64,000 nucleotides of DNA, taken from the NCBI RefSeq assembly GCF_013204845.1, contig NZ_JABMKY010000003.1, positions 461,907 through 525,906 of the forward strand, read 5' to 3'. Positions 33,588 to 41,632 of this stretch are shown here, piece by piece. The notes under the pieces were generated by a model. It worked only from the letters and a program-made list of their open reading frames with translations. It had not been told where the DNA came from and did no database searches. The position numbers were made by a program, and so were the translations under genes. The DNA comes from Paenibacillus qinlingensis (GTDB lineage Bacteria; Bacillota; Bacilli; Paenibacillales; NBRC-103111). Numbering within the stretch: the stretch's first letter is position 1; the number at the start of each line of letters is the position of its first letter.

Positions 33588-34688
33588 ATGATACCGAAAC
33601 AAACCATTATACATTTACCAGTCTACCAACCAGGTAAGCCCATTGAGGAAGTAAAGCGTGAGCTTGGCTTAACAGAAGTGATTAAGCTTGCTTCTAATGA
33701 GAACCCATTCGGGTCATCTCCACATGTGAAGGCAGCCATTGAAGCTGAAATTGCCAACATTAGTCTGTATCCAGACGGAGGCGCCGTACAATTAACAGAA
33801 GCTGTTGCAGCTTCATTAGGCGTTGAGACGAATCAAGTTATTTTTGGCGCTGGCTCGGATGAAGTCATTCTGATGCTAGCACGTGCTTTTCTAGTGCCAG
33901 GCGATGAATCCGTTATGGCTTCACACACATTCCCGCAATATAAACACAATTGTGAAATCGAAGGCGCAATCTCCATTGAAGTTCCATTGAAAGATGGTAC
34001 ACATGATTTGGATGCTATGGCTGCTGCGATTACTGATCGCACCAAAATTGTTTGGATCTGTAATCCGAACAACCCAACGGGTACGATGAATACGGATGCG
34101 GAAATTAAAGCTTTCTTAGCTAAAGTTCCTGCACACACGATTGTTGTTCTTGATGAAGCTTATTGTGAATACAACACAACAGGTGAGTTCCCAGATAGCA
34201 TTGAGCTTATTGGGCAATACAAGAATGTGATCTCTCTGCGTACTTTCTCCAAAATCTATGGGTTGGCTTCACTTCGTATTGGTTATGGTATTGGGCATCC
34301 AGATGTCATTCGTTCGATTAATCAAGTGCGTGAGCCCTTCAATACAACTCGCTTCGCACAAGCTGCTGCTCTTGCAGCGATTAAGGATCAGGATTTCATC
34401 GCGAGTTGCCGCGAAGCGAATACAGCTGGTTTAAACTACTTAGAAGAACAATTCAAACAACTAGGGCTACACTCGTTTCCTGCACATGGGAACTTTATTA
34501 TGGTTGACGTAGCTCGCCCAGCGGCAGACGTATTCAACGGCTTATTGCGCCGTGGACTAATCGTGCGTGGTGGTCATATGTTGGGCTTCCCAACATCACT
34601 GCGTGTCACAATCGGTTCAAGCGAGCAAAATGCCAAATTCATTGCGGCTCTAACGGAAGTTCTTGCAGAGGTTCCTGTTTTAGTCTAA
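33588..34688 (+). CDS. hisC: Histidinol-phosphate aminotransferase
   Basis: HisC is a PLP aminotransferase that makes histidinol phosphate and, in Bacillus, also transaminates aromatic keto acids, which explains its place in the aromatic supraoperon. The 366-residue product has KLASNENPFGSSP, the CNPNNPTGT motif, VVLDEAYCEY and the PLP lysine in LRTFSKIYGLASLRIGYGIG. TTG 33585 also opens the frame, but ATG 33588 fits the GATGAGGTG site better. Confidence 0.96.
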   Translation: MIPKQTIIHLPVYQPGKPIEEVKRELGLTEVIKLASNENPFGSSPHVKAAIEAEIANISLYPDGGAVQLTEAVAASLGVETNQVIFGAGSDEVILMLARAFLVPGDESVMASHTFPQYKHNCEIEGAISIEVPLKDGTHDLDAMAAAITDRTKIVWICNPNNPTGTMNTDAEIKAFLAKVPAHTIVVLDEAYCEYNTTGEFPDSIELIGQYKNVISLRTFSKIYGLASLRIGYGIGHPDVIRSINQVREPFNTTRFAQAAALAAIKDQDFIASCREANTAGLNYLEEQFKQLGLHSFPAHGNFIMVDVARPAADVFNGLLRRGLIVRGGHMLGFPTSLRVTIGSSEQNAKFIAALTEVLAEVPVLV

Positions 34689-34715
34689 ATCAGAAGATAA
34701 AGGTTGATTCTAGTC

Positions 34716-35804
34716 ATGACGAAAATAGCAATATTCGGAGTAGGTCTGATCGGTGGATCTCTTGCCTTATGTTATAAAGGAAAACCAGACTTTACCGTTG
34801 TCGGTCATTCACCCAATCCGAATTCCGTCGAAAAGCTGCTGAAACGTAATGTAGTTGATCATGCAACTACCGATATGGCAGAAGCTGTGGATGGGGCTGA
34901 TTATATCTTCCTATGCGTACCCGTGGGTAATTTGGAGGAATATGTTCAGAAACTGATGAAGCTGCCTTTGAAACAAGGGTGTATTATTACGGATGTGGGC
35001 AGTACCAAAGCATCCATCACAGAGAGTGCAGCAGCGCACTTGAAGGAAGGCTACTATTTTATCGGTGGTCATCCGATGGCAGGCTCTGAGCGACACGGGG
35101 TGGAAGCAGCTTCGTCGCATCTGTATGAGAATGCTTTCTATGTCTTGACTCCAGCTGAAGGCACGCCACAGGCTGAGGTGGATCGTCTGACAAGTCTGCT
35201 TAGTCATACGAAAGCGCAAATTGTGCAAGTCGATGCACGTGAGCATGATGACATCGTAGGCGCGATCAGTCATTTGCCGCATATTATTGCTGTTGCACTT
35301 GTTAATCAAGTAAGAAGCTATAACGAGAGTAATCCTTTGTACCAAAACTTAGCGGCTGGCGGTTTTCGTGATATTACACGAATCGCCTCAAGCGAACCAA
35401 CGATATGGCGTGATATTCTAGTCAATAATCGTGCAGTGTTGCTCAAACTGCTCAAGGATTGGAATGAAGAGATTTCACGGTTTGTACAGTTGATTGAGCA
35501 AAGTGATGGTGAGGGGATTGCGGAGCAGTTCCGAATTGCTGGCGAATTCCGCAGCAAGTTACCGGAACGACGTAAAGGTGTTCTTACTTCCTTATATGAT
35601 ATTTATGTGGATGTTCCCGATCACCCGGGCATTATAGGTTCAATTACATCGCTGCTCGGAAATGCTCGAATCAATTTGAGCAATATTCAAATTATCGAGA
35701 GCCGTGAAGACGTTCCTGGTATTCTCCGATTGTCATTCCGGAACCAAGAGGAAGCCGATCGCGCTTCGGAGTTACTAGGTAAAGAATATGCGGTGCATGT
35801 CTAA
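34716..35804 (+). CDS. tyrA: Prephenate dehydrogenase with C-terminal ACT domain
   Basis: TyrA oxidatively decarboxylates prephenate to 4-hydroxyphenylpyruvate. The 362-residue product has the Rossmann start TKIAIFGVGLIGGSLAL, the FIGGHPMAGSERHGVEAA motif with the catalytic histidine, and a C-terminal ACT domain (about 290-362, VDVPDHPGIIGSITSLLG) for tyrosine feedback. The start is ATG 34716 with AAAGGTTG upstream. In B. subtilis aroE (EPSP synthase) follows tyrA. Here the supraoperon ends with a terminator instead. Confidence 0.95.
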   Translation: MTKIAIFGVGLIGGSLALCYKGKPDFTVVGHSPNPNSVEKLLKRNVVDHATTDMAEAVDGADYIFLCVPVGNLEEYVQKLMKLPLKQGCIITDVGSTKASITESAAAHLKEGYYFIGGHPMAGSERHGVEAASSHLYENAFYVLTPAEGTPQAEVDRLTSLLSHTKAQIVQVDAREHDDIVGAISHLPHIIAVALVNQVRSYNESNPLYQNLAAGGFRDITRIASSEPTIWRDILVNNRAVLLKLLKDWNEEISRFVQLIEQSDGEGIAEQFRIAGEFRSKLPERRKGVLTSLYDIYVDVPDHPGIIGSITSLLGNARINLSNIQIIESREDVPGILRLSFRNQEEADRASELLGKEYAVHV

Positions 35805-35828
35805 TTTTTGAATTCCTTTTAACACCTC

Positions 35829-35883
35829 AGGACTTTCTTTGTGTTGGTATTCGCCATCACAAAGGAAGTCCTTTATTATTTTT
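35829..35883 (+). terminator. Terminator of the aromatic supraoperon
   Basis: A long stem AGGACTT-CTTTGTG/CACAAAG-AAGTCCT with one mismatch (35829-35843, 35858-35872), 14-nt loop and T-rich tail. Confidence 0.85.
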
Positions 35884-35892
35884 ACTAACAGA

Positions 35893-35921
35893 TTCACAGG
35901 TCTAAAGCCTCATGCTATAAT
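35893..35921 (+). promoter_or_regulatory. Promoter of the deacetylase gene
   Basis: TTCACA (35893-35898), 17 bases, TATAAT (35916-35921) with TGC before it (extended -10). It lies 50 bases before the TTG start. Confidence 0.7.
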
Positions 35922-35970
35922 GGGTCTTATTCTTTATTTTCATACTATTCATTGTTATGGGGCGGTTGAT

Positions 35971-36843
35971 TTGAAGTACCGGATGTTCATCGTAAGCTTG
36001 CTAGCGGTCTTGATTGTCATTCTTAATTTTTCACCTATTTTAGCAAGTGCAAAAGATGTGTATTATACCAATGAGGTTGCGGTTCTTGTCTATCACCACA
36101 TTGATGAATTGGAACAGAGCTCAGTCACCATCACGCCGAGGCTGTTTGAACGGCAGCTAGTTTCGTTACAACGGAAAGGTTTCCATTTCATTACTTTAGA
36201 TCAATTTAAAGACTTCAAAACCAAAGGAAAGCCAATACCGGATAATGCGCTGCTTGTCACATTTGATGATGGCTACGAAAGTTTCTATACGCACGCATTT
36301 CCTATTCTTAAGAAGCTTCAAATACCTGCTGTTAATTTTGTTATCACGAAAGATTTGGATGATCCCAAAAGGCCAAAGTTAGCGTCTCTATCCAAGGATG
36401 AGATTAAACAGATACGAAGTGAAGACCCAAATATTGAATTTCAGGCGCACTCCGATGAGCTTCATGCCATGAAAGATGGCAAACCTATGCTATCCAACAA
36501 GCTTATTTTAAATGGAAAACTAGAAAATGATGTTGAGTTTAAGAGTAGGGTTATGCAGGATACTCGCAAATGCATAGCTAAACTTAAGGAGCTGAGTGCT
36601 TCAAAAAATGTGGATTCATATGCATACCCATATGGTAGCTACGATGATACGACGATTTCCTACTTGCAAGAAGCAGGTATCCAATATGCTTTTACAACGA
36701 AAGCGGGTATTGCTTCAGAATGGACGGATTCGATGCAAATACCGCGAATCAACGGTGGAAGTCCTTTTGTCCGTCCGCATTCCATTAGTAATCTGATTAA
36801 GCAGGCGAAGAGAGAACAATCACAATTCGCTAGTTCAAAATAA
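35971..36843 (+). CDS. Secreted polysaccharide deacetylase (carbohydrate esterase 4)
   Basis: The product is about 290 residues. It has an N-terminal signal or anchor segment (MFIVSLLAVLIVILNFSPILASA) and a NodB-type domain: VAVLVYHHID at the start of the domain, LLVTFDDGYESFYTHAFPIL with the metal-binding aspartates, and SYAYPYGSYDDTT late in the domain. It is predicted to remove acetyl groups from a cell-wall or exopolysaccharide sugar outside the membrane. The frame is open from 35839, but the promoter at 35893-35921 rules that start out. TTG 35971 follows GGGGCGG; ATG 35983 is also possible. Confidence 0.85.
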   Translation: MKYRMFIVSLLAVLIVILNFSPILASAKDVYYTNEVAVLVYHHIDELEQSSVTITPRLFERQLVSLQRKGFHFITLDQFKDFKTKGKPIPDNALLVTFDDGYESFYTHAFPILKKLQIPAVNFVITKDLDDPKRPKLASLSKDEIKQIRSEDPNIEFQAHSDELHAMKDGKPMLSNKLILNGKLENDVEFKSRVMQDTRKCIAKLKELSASKNVDSYAYPYGSYDDTTISYLQEAGIQYAFTTKAGIASEWTDSMQIPRINGGSPFVRPHSISNLIKQAKREQSQFASSK

Positions 36844-36847
36844 GGCT

Positions 36848-36863
36848 TGGTAAACGTTTTCAA
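36848..36863 (+). promoter_or_regulatory. CcpA operator (cre)-like site
   Basis: TGGTAAACGTTTTCAA matches the cre consensus WTGNNARCGNWWWCAW at 15 of 16 positions. It is centred about 50 bases upstream of the predicted start of the small RNA at 36906, where CcpA activates some B. subtilis promoters such as ackA. Confidence 0.55.
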
Positions 36864-36870
36864 AAAAGTG

Positions 36871-36899
36871 TTGACAGAATGAAACCGTATACATATAAT
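36871..36899 (+). promoter_or_regulatory. Perfect-consensus sigma-A promoter
   Basis: TTGACA (36871-36876), 17 bases, TATAAT (36894-36899). This is the only promoter in the window with both hexamers and spacer at consensus, and it drives no obvious gene. Confidence 0.8.
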
Positions 36900-36905
36900 A
36901 AAAGT

Positions 36906-36979
36906 ACAGTATGGTTTCTCTCCACTCCTATCCGATAATCGCACCATAAGTGCAACCGCCGATTCGGCGGTTTTTTTTT
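36906..36979 (+). ncRNA. Candidate ~74-nt small RNA
   Basis: The predicted RNA runs from the start site 7 bases after the TATAAT to a strong terminator, CCGCCG-ATT-CGGCGG (36956-36970) plus nine T. It has a pyrimidine-rich unpaired 5' part (TTTCTCTCCACTCCTATCC, 36914-36932) that is complementary to AGGAG-type ribosome binding sites. It also has a small hairpin GCAC/GTGC (36941-36953) before the terminator hairpin. A 12-codon frame (ATG 36911 to TAA 36949) lies inside it but has no ribosome binding site. The upstream cre-like site suggests control by carbon supply. I know of no named family for it. Confidence 0.6.
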
Positions 36980-37249
36980 GTCGTTTTGCTTTTATTTAAA
37001 TACATATAAAAGGAATGCAAGAAGATGTCGATAGTAGAGTAATAGTAGAAATAAGAACTTTATCCAACAATTTGTCGAATCTAGCAGGAATCTCGCCTTG
37101 AATCGAGAATAGGTTAGAGGCTAATTGTTTGCCTAATTTCGCATTCACACTTTTTTTACAAATATAACGCAACTTTTCACTCCAACCGTAGTAAAACATG
37201 TATGAACAGTTGGAGTGGTACCCGGAATCGCGAGGAGGGTCGCCACGTA

Positions 37250-37831
37250 ATGACCGATTCCCAATTGATCAGAGAAATCAAGGATGGAAATGTTCAGCTG
37301 TATAACGAGCTTATGCGTCGTTACGAGCGTAAAATCCTTGCCTTTATTTATCACATGCTCAAAAGCACACAAATGGAAGCTATCGCGGAAGATTTGTGTA
37401 ATGAAACATTTTATAAAGCGTATCGCAGTTTGCATTCTTTCCGTGAGATCGAGGCGTCTTTTTCTACGTGGTTATATACGATTGCCCGTAATACCGTATT
37501 GAGTGAGCTGCGCAAAAATAAAAGTGTCCAAGTGTCGTTGGAGCAAAGCGGTCTTACACCGCATGCTTCTTTTGATGCGATGCCAGAGCAGGCCATGTTG
37601 AGGAACGAAAAGGTGTCCATGGTTCGCGAAGCGATTAATAGCTTGCCTGAAAAGCAAAGATCGGCTTTGATTCTACGTGAATATGATCAGATGGATTATC
37701 AAGAAATTGCCAACATTTTAGGTCAAACCGTCAGCTCGGTGAAATCGCTGCTATTTAGAGCGAGAGCATCCGTCAAATTACATCTGGATCCTTATTTCAG
37801 TGAACCGATATTCGAAGAATCGAAGGGATGA
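37250..37831 (+). CDS. ECF-type RNA polymerase sigma factor
   Basis: The 193-residue product has region 2 (about 8-80, with FSTWLYTIARNTVLSELRK) and region 4 (about 125-185, INSLPEKQRSALILREYDQMDYQEIANILG, helix-turn-helix). There is no region 3, which defines the ECF class. ATG 37250 sits 10 bases after GAGGAGGG (37232-37239); the frame extends to ATG 37202 without one. The gene for its likely anti-sigma factor starts 6 bases after its stop. The inducing signal is unknown. Neighbouring deacetylase and phosphatase genes may or may not be targets. Confidence 0.9.
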   Translation: MTDSQLIREIKDGNVQLYNELMRRYERKILAFIYHMLKSTQMEAIAEDLCNETFYKAYRSLHSFREIEASFSTWLYTIARNTVLSELRKNKSVQVSLEQSGLTPHASFDAMPEQAMLRNEKVSMVREAINSLPEKQRSALILREYDQMDYQEIANILGQTVSSVKSLLFRARASVKLHLDPYFSEPIFEESKG

Positions 37832-37837
37832 CTAGCG

Positions 37838-38467
37838 ATGAAGTGTAGTGAGATCCAGGAATTATTTGGAGTCTACTGGGATTTACCGAATGATGACCTG
37901 CGTCGTACAGCAGTGGATAAGCATCTAGAAACATGCGAGTCCTGTAAAGAGGAATTTGAAATATGGGAAGAGAGCATGATTCTGATCCGCACTGCAGCTA
38001 CTGACGAGGAGCTGACGGACTTTGAGCCTATAGTCTCCACCAAAGTAATGAACCGTATTTACGAGGATGAATCATGGCGTATTCCAGTTTCGGAACGGAT
38101 GTATTCGATTTCTTATAAATTAAGACGGAATTTGACGGCGGTTATTGCGTTTTGCCTAGCTCTTTTTGTGTTTAGTTTTTTATTTGCCATCGTATATGAT
38201 GGTTCCCCACAGTCAACATTGGCTTCCGCGGACAATTCACTTTACGATCTTGAAGCACCTCAAGCGCTAAAAATTAGCGGTACAGAATCTTTGAATGGCC
38301 ATAAGTTGGGTGATGCCGTAGCTAGTCTGAACCCTAGTTTCATGGAACCATTACGGTTTCATGTTGGACCCATTCATTCATACCCCCATTACTTATTAGT
38401 CGTATCGCTTCTTGGCTTGGTAGCAACCATTATTATCATGAATTGGTTATCACGAACGAAAACTTAA
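37838..38467 (+). CDS. Membrane anti-sigma factor with zinc-finger (ZAS-type) domain
   Basis: The 209-residue product begins MKCSEIQELFG and has the H-x3-C-x2-C zinc motif in KHLETCESCKEEF (near residue 30), typical of anti-sigma factors that clamp ECF sigmas. Two hydrophobic segments follow, about residues 98-118 (TAVIAFCLALFVFSFLFAIV) and 184-204. Most of the region between them should lie outside the cell and may carry the sensor. It is translationally linked to the sigma gene. No regulated-proteolysis protease gene is nearby. Confidence 0.85.
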   Translation: MKCSEIQELFGVYWDLPNDDLRRTAVDKHLETCESCKEEFEIWEESMILIRTAATDEELTDFEPIVSTKVMNRIYEDESWRIPVSERMYSISYKLRRNLTAVIAFCLALFVFSFLFAIVYDGSPQSTLASADNSLYDLEAPQALKISGTESLNGHKLGDAVASLNPSFMEPLRFHVGPIHSYPHYLLVVSLLGLVATIIIMNWLSRTKT

Positions 38468-38488
38468 TGCTCCTGGAGGAGCATTTTG
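38467..38488 (+). terminator. Weak terminator after the anti-sigma gene
   Basis: Perfect 7-bp stem ATGCTCC/GGAGCAT (38467-38473, 38478-38484) but only a short T-run. The hairpin overlaps the stop codon. Confidence 0.5.
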
Positions 38489-38513
38489 CATTTCTAGCGC
38501 TGGAGGTAAAAGA

Positions 38514-39104
38514 ATGACTACGATAGGCTTTATACGGCACGGAAGCACAGAGTGGAATCAGTTAGGCAAGCTGCAAGGGCAGTTGGATACAGATTTAACG
38601 GACGAAGGAAGAGAGCAAGCAAGATTGCTTGGGTTGCGTCTGTCTCAAGAAAGATGGGATGGCATCCTTAGCAGTGACTTGAAGCGAGCGAGTGAAACTG
38701 CACAAATTATCTCTTCACGATCTGGCATTCCTCTAATTGGTACAGATAAACGCTTGAGAGAGCGTAAATACGGGTTAGTCGAAGGTACTACTGTGGCTGA
38801 ACGTGAAGAGCGCTGGGGAGCCGAATGGAAGCTTCAGGATCTGGGTCAGGAGTCGGACAGTGAGCTTTGGGCAAGATGGACGGAGCTTGAAACAGAGATT
38901 TTGAATCTCTACCCTAGTAAGAAGATTTTACTCATCTCGCATGGTGGTTTTATTGTTCAAGTGCTTCGTGTATTAAAATTGAATCAAGAAGAGTTCCTAC
39001 AGAATACTTCATTGACTTTATTGTTGCGACAAAGTGATCAATGGGAGCTTCAGTTGTATAATTGTTTAACCCATTTGCAAACAACATCGGAAACGATGGT
39101 ATGA
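38514..39104 (+). CDS. Histidine phosphatase (phosphoglycerate-mutase-like)
   Basis: The 196-residue product has the phosphohistidine motif FIRHGSTEWN at residues 5-14 and the second catalytic histidine in LLISHGGFIVQVLR. RERKYGLVEG supplies the acidic catalytic site. Members of this family act on many small phosphates (cofactor-dependent mutase, alpha-ribazole phosphate, sugar phosphates), and the substrate cannot be told from sequence here. It is closed by a strong terminator. Confidence 0.88.
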   Translation: MTTIGFIRHGSTEWNQLGKLQGQLDTDLTDEGREQARLLGLRLSQERWDGILSSDLKRASETAQIISSRSGIPLIGTDKRLRERKYGLVEGTTVAEREERWGAEWKLQDLGQESDSELWARWTELETEILNLYPSKKILLISHGGFIVQVLRVLKLNQEEFLQNTSLTLLLRQSDQWELQLYNCLTHLQTTSETMV

Positions 39105-39110
39105 AAGTAA

Positions 39111-39138
39111 ACATGACTCGATAGAGTCATGTTTTTTT
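39111..39138 (+). terminator. Rho-independent terminator
   Basis: Perfect 9-bp stem ACATGACTC/GAGTCATGT around GATA, then seven T. Confidence 0.93.
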
Positions 39139-39226
39139 GTTTATCTCGGAATATTTTCGGGAAAAAATCCCATAATGGTTACTAGAAACATCGGAGTAGA
39201 AAGCTCCGCCAGATGGGAGATGTAGG

Positions 39227-40348
39227 ATGGAAATGAACCTAGCGGATATGCTCAGCTATGCCGATATCCATGAATTAGGCCGAATTGCACATACCTACGA
39301 GTGTGAGTGCAATGGTCATTCTAAGAATGAATTGATTCAATCGATCCTGAGTACGGCCATGCGCAAAGACATATTCGAAAAACACATTCAAAGTCTTAGT
39401 TTGGAAAACATTCGCTTCCTCAACTCTTTGCTCTCCGATCCTCGCAATTCGTTTAATATGGAGGAACTCATCGCTAGAGCACAGCAGTCGCGTTTCCAGA
39501 AAGAAGAGTCATCAAACGATTGGAATCCAAGGGACATGATCCTGAAATTCAAGAAATTAGGTTGGCTGTTTAACGGGTATTCCCAACAAACCAAATACCT
39601 TTTTCATGTTCCAGCGGATTTAAAACGAAGATTTGGTGATGCACTAGCGAAGCAATTTAAGCAAGATTTGGTGAAAACAGAAGAACCATCGGTCTATCGA
39701 GATGAACAATTACTTCTAGTCGACGACATATTTCATTTTTTAACCGCAGTTGCCCAGCAAGAAATGCCATTAACAGCAGAAGGTTTTATGTACAAAAGAC
39801 AGCTAGGACAGCTCCTCAGCATTTTATCTGTTCAAGAAGGATTGGTAGCAAAGGGAACATGGCGATTCGGTTACGGGCGAATGTTCAAAGAATACCCGAA
39901 TCGATTCTCACTTATTTATGACTACTGCTATTACCACCAATTCATCAGTGAGCATGATCTAATGCTTCGTATTACAGATGCAGGTAAGGCTCGGTTAATG
40001 GAAGGTAAAAAAGAAACAGTAACAGATGTGTATGCGTTTTGGCTGAGGCTGTACAAAAATCCCATTCCAAATTTACAAAGTATATCGGTATGGTTGGATC
40101 GGCTTTGTGATCAATGGGTAACGATGTCTTCAATTGTAGATTTGTTTAGTAAATTAGTTAAACCATTTTACTATGATGGATCAGAATCCATTGTCGAGCA
40201 GCGAATCATACAAATGATGATGCACATGGGCTTGATCCGAATAGGCGAAGATCACACGCATGGGGCCGTTATTCAGGTCACTAAGGTAGGATCTAAAGTG
40301 ATTCGAGGCATTAGTCTTGCTGAGGAAGATAAAGTGGTACTCTTCTGA
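39227..40348 (+). CDS. Winged-helix-rich protein of unknown function
   Basis: The 373-residue soluble product shows no catalytic motif. Its helical pattern, with several short repeats of the type LxxLGxL...RITDAGKARL and a C-terminal MGLIRIGEDHTHGAVIQVTKVG, suggests tandem winged-helix domains. These resemble the N-terminal DNA-reading part of XPB-type helicases, but no helicase domain is present. It takes the place that ypiA (a TPR protein) holds in B. subtilis, upstream of the YpiB/YpiF-type genes. The start is ATG 39227. I do not recognise a specific family. Confidence 0.55.
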   Translation: MEMNLADMLSYADIHELGRIAHTYECECNGHSKNELIQSILSTAMRKDIFEKHIQSLSLENIRFLNSLLSDPRNSFNMEELIARAQQSRFQKEESSNDWNPRDMILKFKKLGWLFNGYSQQTKYLFHVPADLKRRFGDALAKQFKQDLVKTEEPSVYRDEQLLLVDDIFHFLTAVAQQEMPLTAEGFMYKRQLGQLLSILSVQEGLVAKGTWRFGYGRMFKEYPNRFSLIYDYCYYHQFISEHDLMLRITDAGKARLMEGKKETVTDVYAFWLRLYKNPIPNLQSISVWLDRLCDQWVTMSSIVDLFSKLVKPFYYDGSESIVEQRIIQMMMHMGLIRIGEDHTHGAVIQVTKVGSKVIRGISLAEEDKVVLF

Positions 40349-40524
40349 TCTAGGTATTAACACATTCCCGTTCAAACGGGCTTTTGAATGAAGCGTTGAA
40401 TTAGCTAGTGAATATGATGTAATAGGAGCATAACAACGGGTTGGCGTACACCATAATGCAGACATATATTTTTGCGAAAAAGAAGCTCCTGACAAACCGC
40501 GGACAACATTTGGAGGTAGGTCTC

Positions 40525-40713
40525 ATGGGAAAAATGAATGTATCTAACGATGCGCTGCTGGCACTTTTCGCGGAAATGATTTGGGATAATGCCTTACGCA
40601 AATATAGAGAAGAAAATCTTTATAAGGAAATTGATAGCGCACTCGCTAAAGGAGATCAGACTTCCTTTTTGGCGCTAACGTCTGAATTAAGGATTTTACA
40701 ATCACTAGGGTAA
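40525..40713 (+). CDS. Short IDEAL-domain protein (YpiB C-terminus-like)
   Basis: This 62-residue protein is almost entirely an IDEAL domain: YREENLYKEIDSALAKGDQTSFLALTSEL matches the pattern I-D-x-A-L-x-x-x-D-x-x-x-F-x-x-L-T that names the family. In B. subtilis, YpiB carries this domain at its C-terminus after an N-terminal UPF0302 domain; here only the IDEAL part is encoded. ATG 40525 follows TGGAGGTAGG; the frame extends upstream without a ribosome binding site. Function unknown; a protein-protein interaction role is likely. Confidence 0.65.
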   Translation: MGKMNVSNDALLALFAEMIWDNALRKYREENLYKEIDSALAKGDQTSFLALTSELRILQSLG

Positions 40714-40743
40714 TCATTAGCTGCGCATGAGCAAGTAAACATG

Positions 40744-40776
40744 AAGACATGAGGATGCCAATCCCATGTCTTTTTT
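40744..40776 (+). terminator. Rho-independent terminator after the IDEAL gene
   Basis: Stem AAGACATG/CATGTCTT with inner GGAT/ATCC, loop GCCA, then T-run. Confidence 0.9.
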
Positions 40777-40818
40777 GTATATAGTAGTCAAGGATTACCT
40801 ACATGACGGAATACTTGA

Positions 40819-40847
40819 TTGACAGCTAAGAGTGGACGGATTAAAGT
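40819..40847 (+). promoter_or_regulatory. Promoter candidate for the ypiF-type gene
   Basis: TTGACA (40819-40824), 17 bases, TAAAGT (40842-40847). Confidence 0.55.
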
Positions 40848-40919
40848 ACTTAAAGTACAAGTTGAGCATGCGCTACATAGCAGATGTTCTTTTGGTAAAT
40901 GATAGGGAGGCGCTACACC

Positions 40920-41351
40920 TTGAAGTTTAATGAGATTGTTGCACAAGAATGGAAGGAATTAAAACCCTACTTGGATACGTGTCTTCTTCCTGTGACGGGG
41001 CTGAGAGGGAATGAGGATCCGATGCAAGTGACCACAGTGTTGGAGCGGCTCCGTGATGTAATGGAAATTATCGAGATTCCTTACAAGGGCAGAGTTGTCA
41101 CTTATCCAGCTCTTCATTACATAGCAGATACGGGTGCAAGTGAGCAAGTAGAATCCATCGTACATCAATTGAAGAAAAGCGGGTTTCGTTACATAATCGT
41201 AGTAACTTTGCAATCGGAAGCAATCCATTGGAAATCGAATCAAACAGATTTGTTGATCGTTGTCGATAAAGAGCAATGGGCACAGCAATCAGAGGCAATT
41301 AGATCAGGTATTTCCAAACAAGTACAGCAACTTTGGTACCCTGCGGAGTAA
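40920..41351 (+). CDS. ypiF: YpiF-family protein (DUF2487-like)
   Basis: The product is about 143 residues, a small soluble alpha/beta protein with no recognised active site (KFNEIVAQEWKELKPYLDTCLLP at the N-terminus, shown in part). B. subtilis ypiF is at the same place, between ypiB and qcrA, and is uncharacterised. TTG 40920 lies 9 bases after AGGGAGG (40904-40910). The upstream codon at 40899 has no ribosome binding site. Confidence 0.65.
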   Translation: MKFNEIVAQEWKELKPYLDTCLLPVTGLRGNEDPMQVTTVLERLRDVMEIIEIPYKGRVVTYPALHYIADTGASEQVESIVHQLKKSGFRYIIVVTLQSEAIHWKSNQTDLLIVVDKEQWAQQSEAIRSGISKQVQQLWYPAE

Positions 41352-41497
41352 CTTTGGTGTTGTCGTGTATTAATGGAAAAAAAATGTGCAAGATAAGGGT
41401 AGTAATGGATGAATGTGGCTTGCAAAAAGTTGTGACAATTTCGTTAAAATTTGTCCAAAAGCGAAGATTTCAATCCAATAAAAGGAGTTATGAATTC

Positions 41498-41526
41498 TTG
41501 ACGACCTAGTAGACGTAGGCTATTAT
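41498..41526 (+). promoter_or_regulatory. Promoter of qcrABC
   Basis: TTGACG (41498-41503), 17 bases, TATTAT (41521-41526). The predicted start near 41533 leaves a leader of about 100 bases. A TGTCGAA (41554-41560), which matches a Spo0A box, lies in that leader, but one such 7-mer could be chance. Confidence 0.7.
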
Positions 41527-41632
41527 TAGAAATGTCCTAGTTATGTAGTGTAATGTCGAACGACACGTGATAGAGGTAGCTGTTGTCCGAGAGGGTTCGG
41601 ACTTCGGCCAATGTAGGAGGGTAGACCTGAGA

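Noticed and set aside
37026..37079. Spo0A boxes upstream of the ECF sigma gene (TGTCGAT, TGTCGAA)
   Set aside because: Seven-base matches are expected several times by chance in 64 kb, and one also occurs inside dapB as its complement. There is no promoter context to support them.
37163..37192. Autoregulatory ECF promoter before the sigma gene
   Set aside because: TATAAC and CGTAGT are 18 bases apart and both deviate from ECF consensus; the nearer AAC motif is only 10-12 bases away. Too weak to call.
41554..41560. Spo0A box in the qcrA leader
   Set aside because: A single perfect 7-mer without flanking support is noted in the promoter entry only; chance occurrence is likely.
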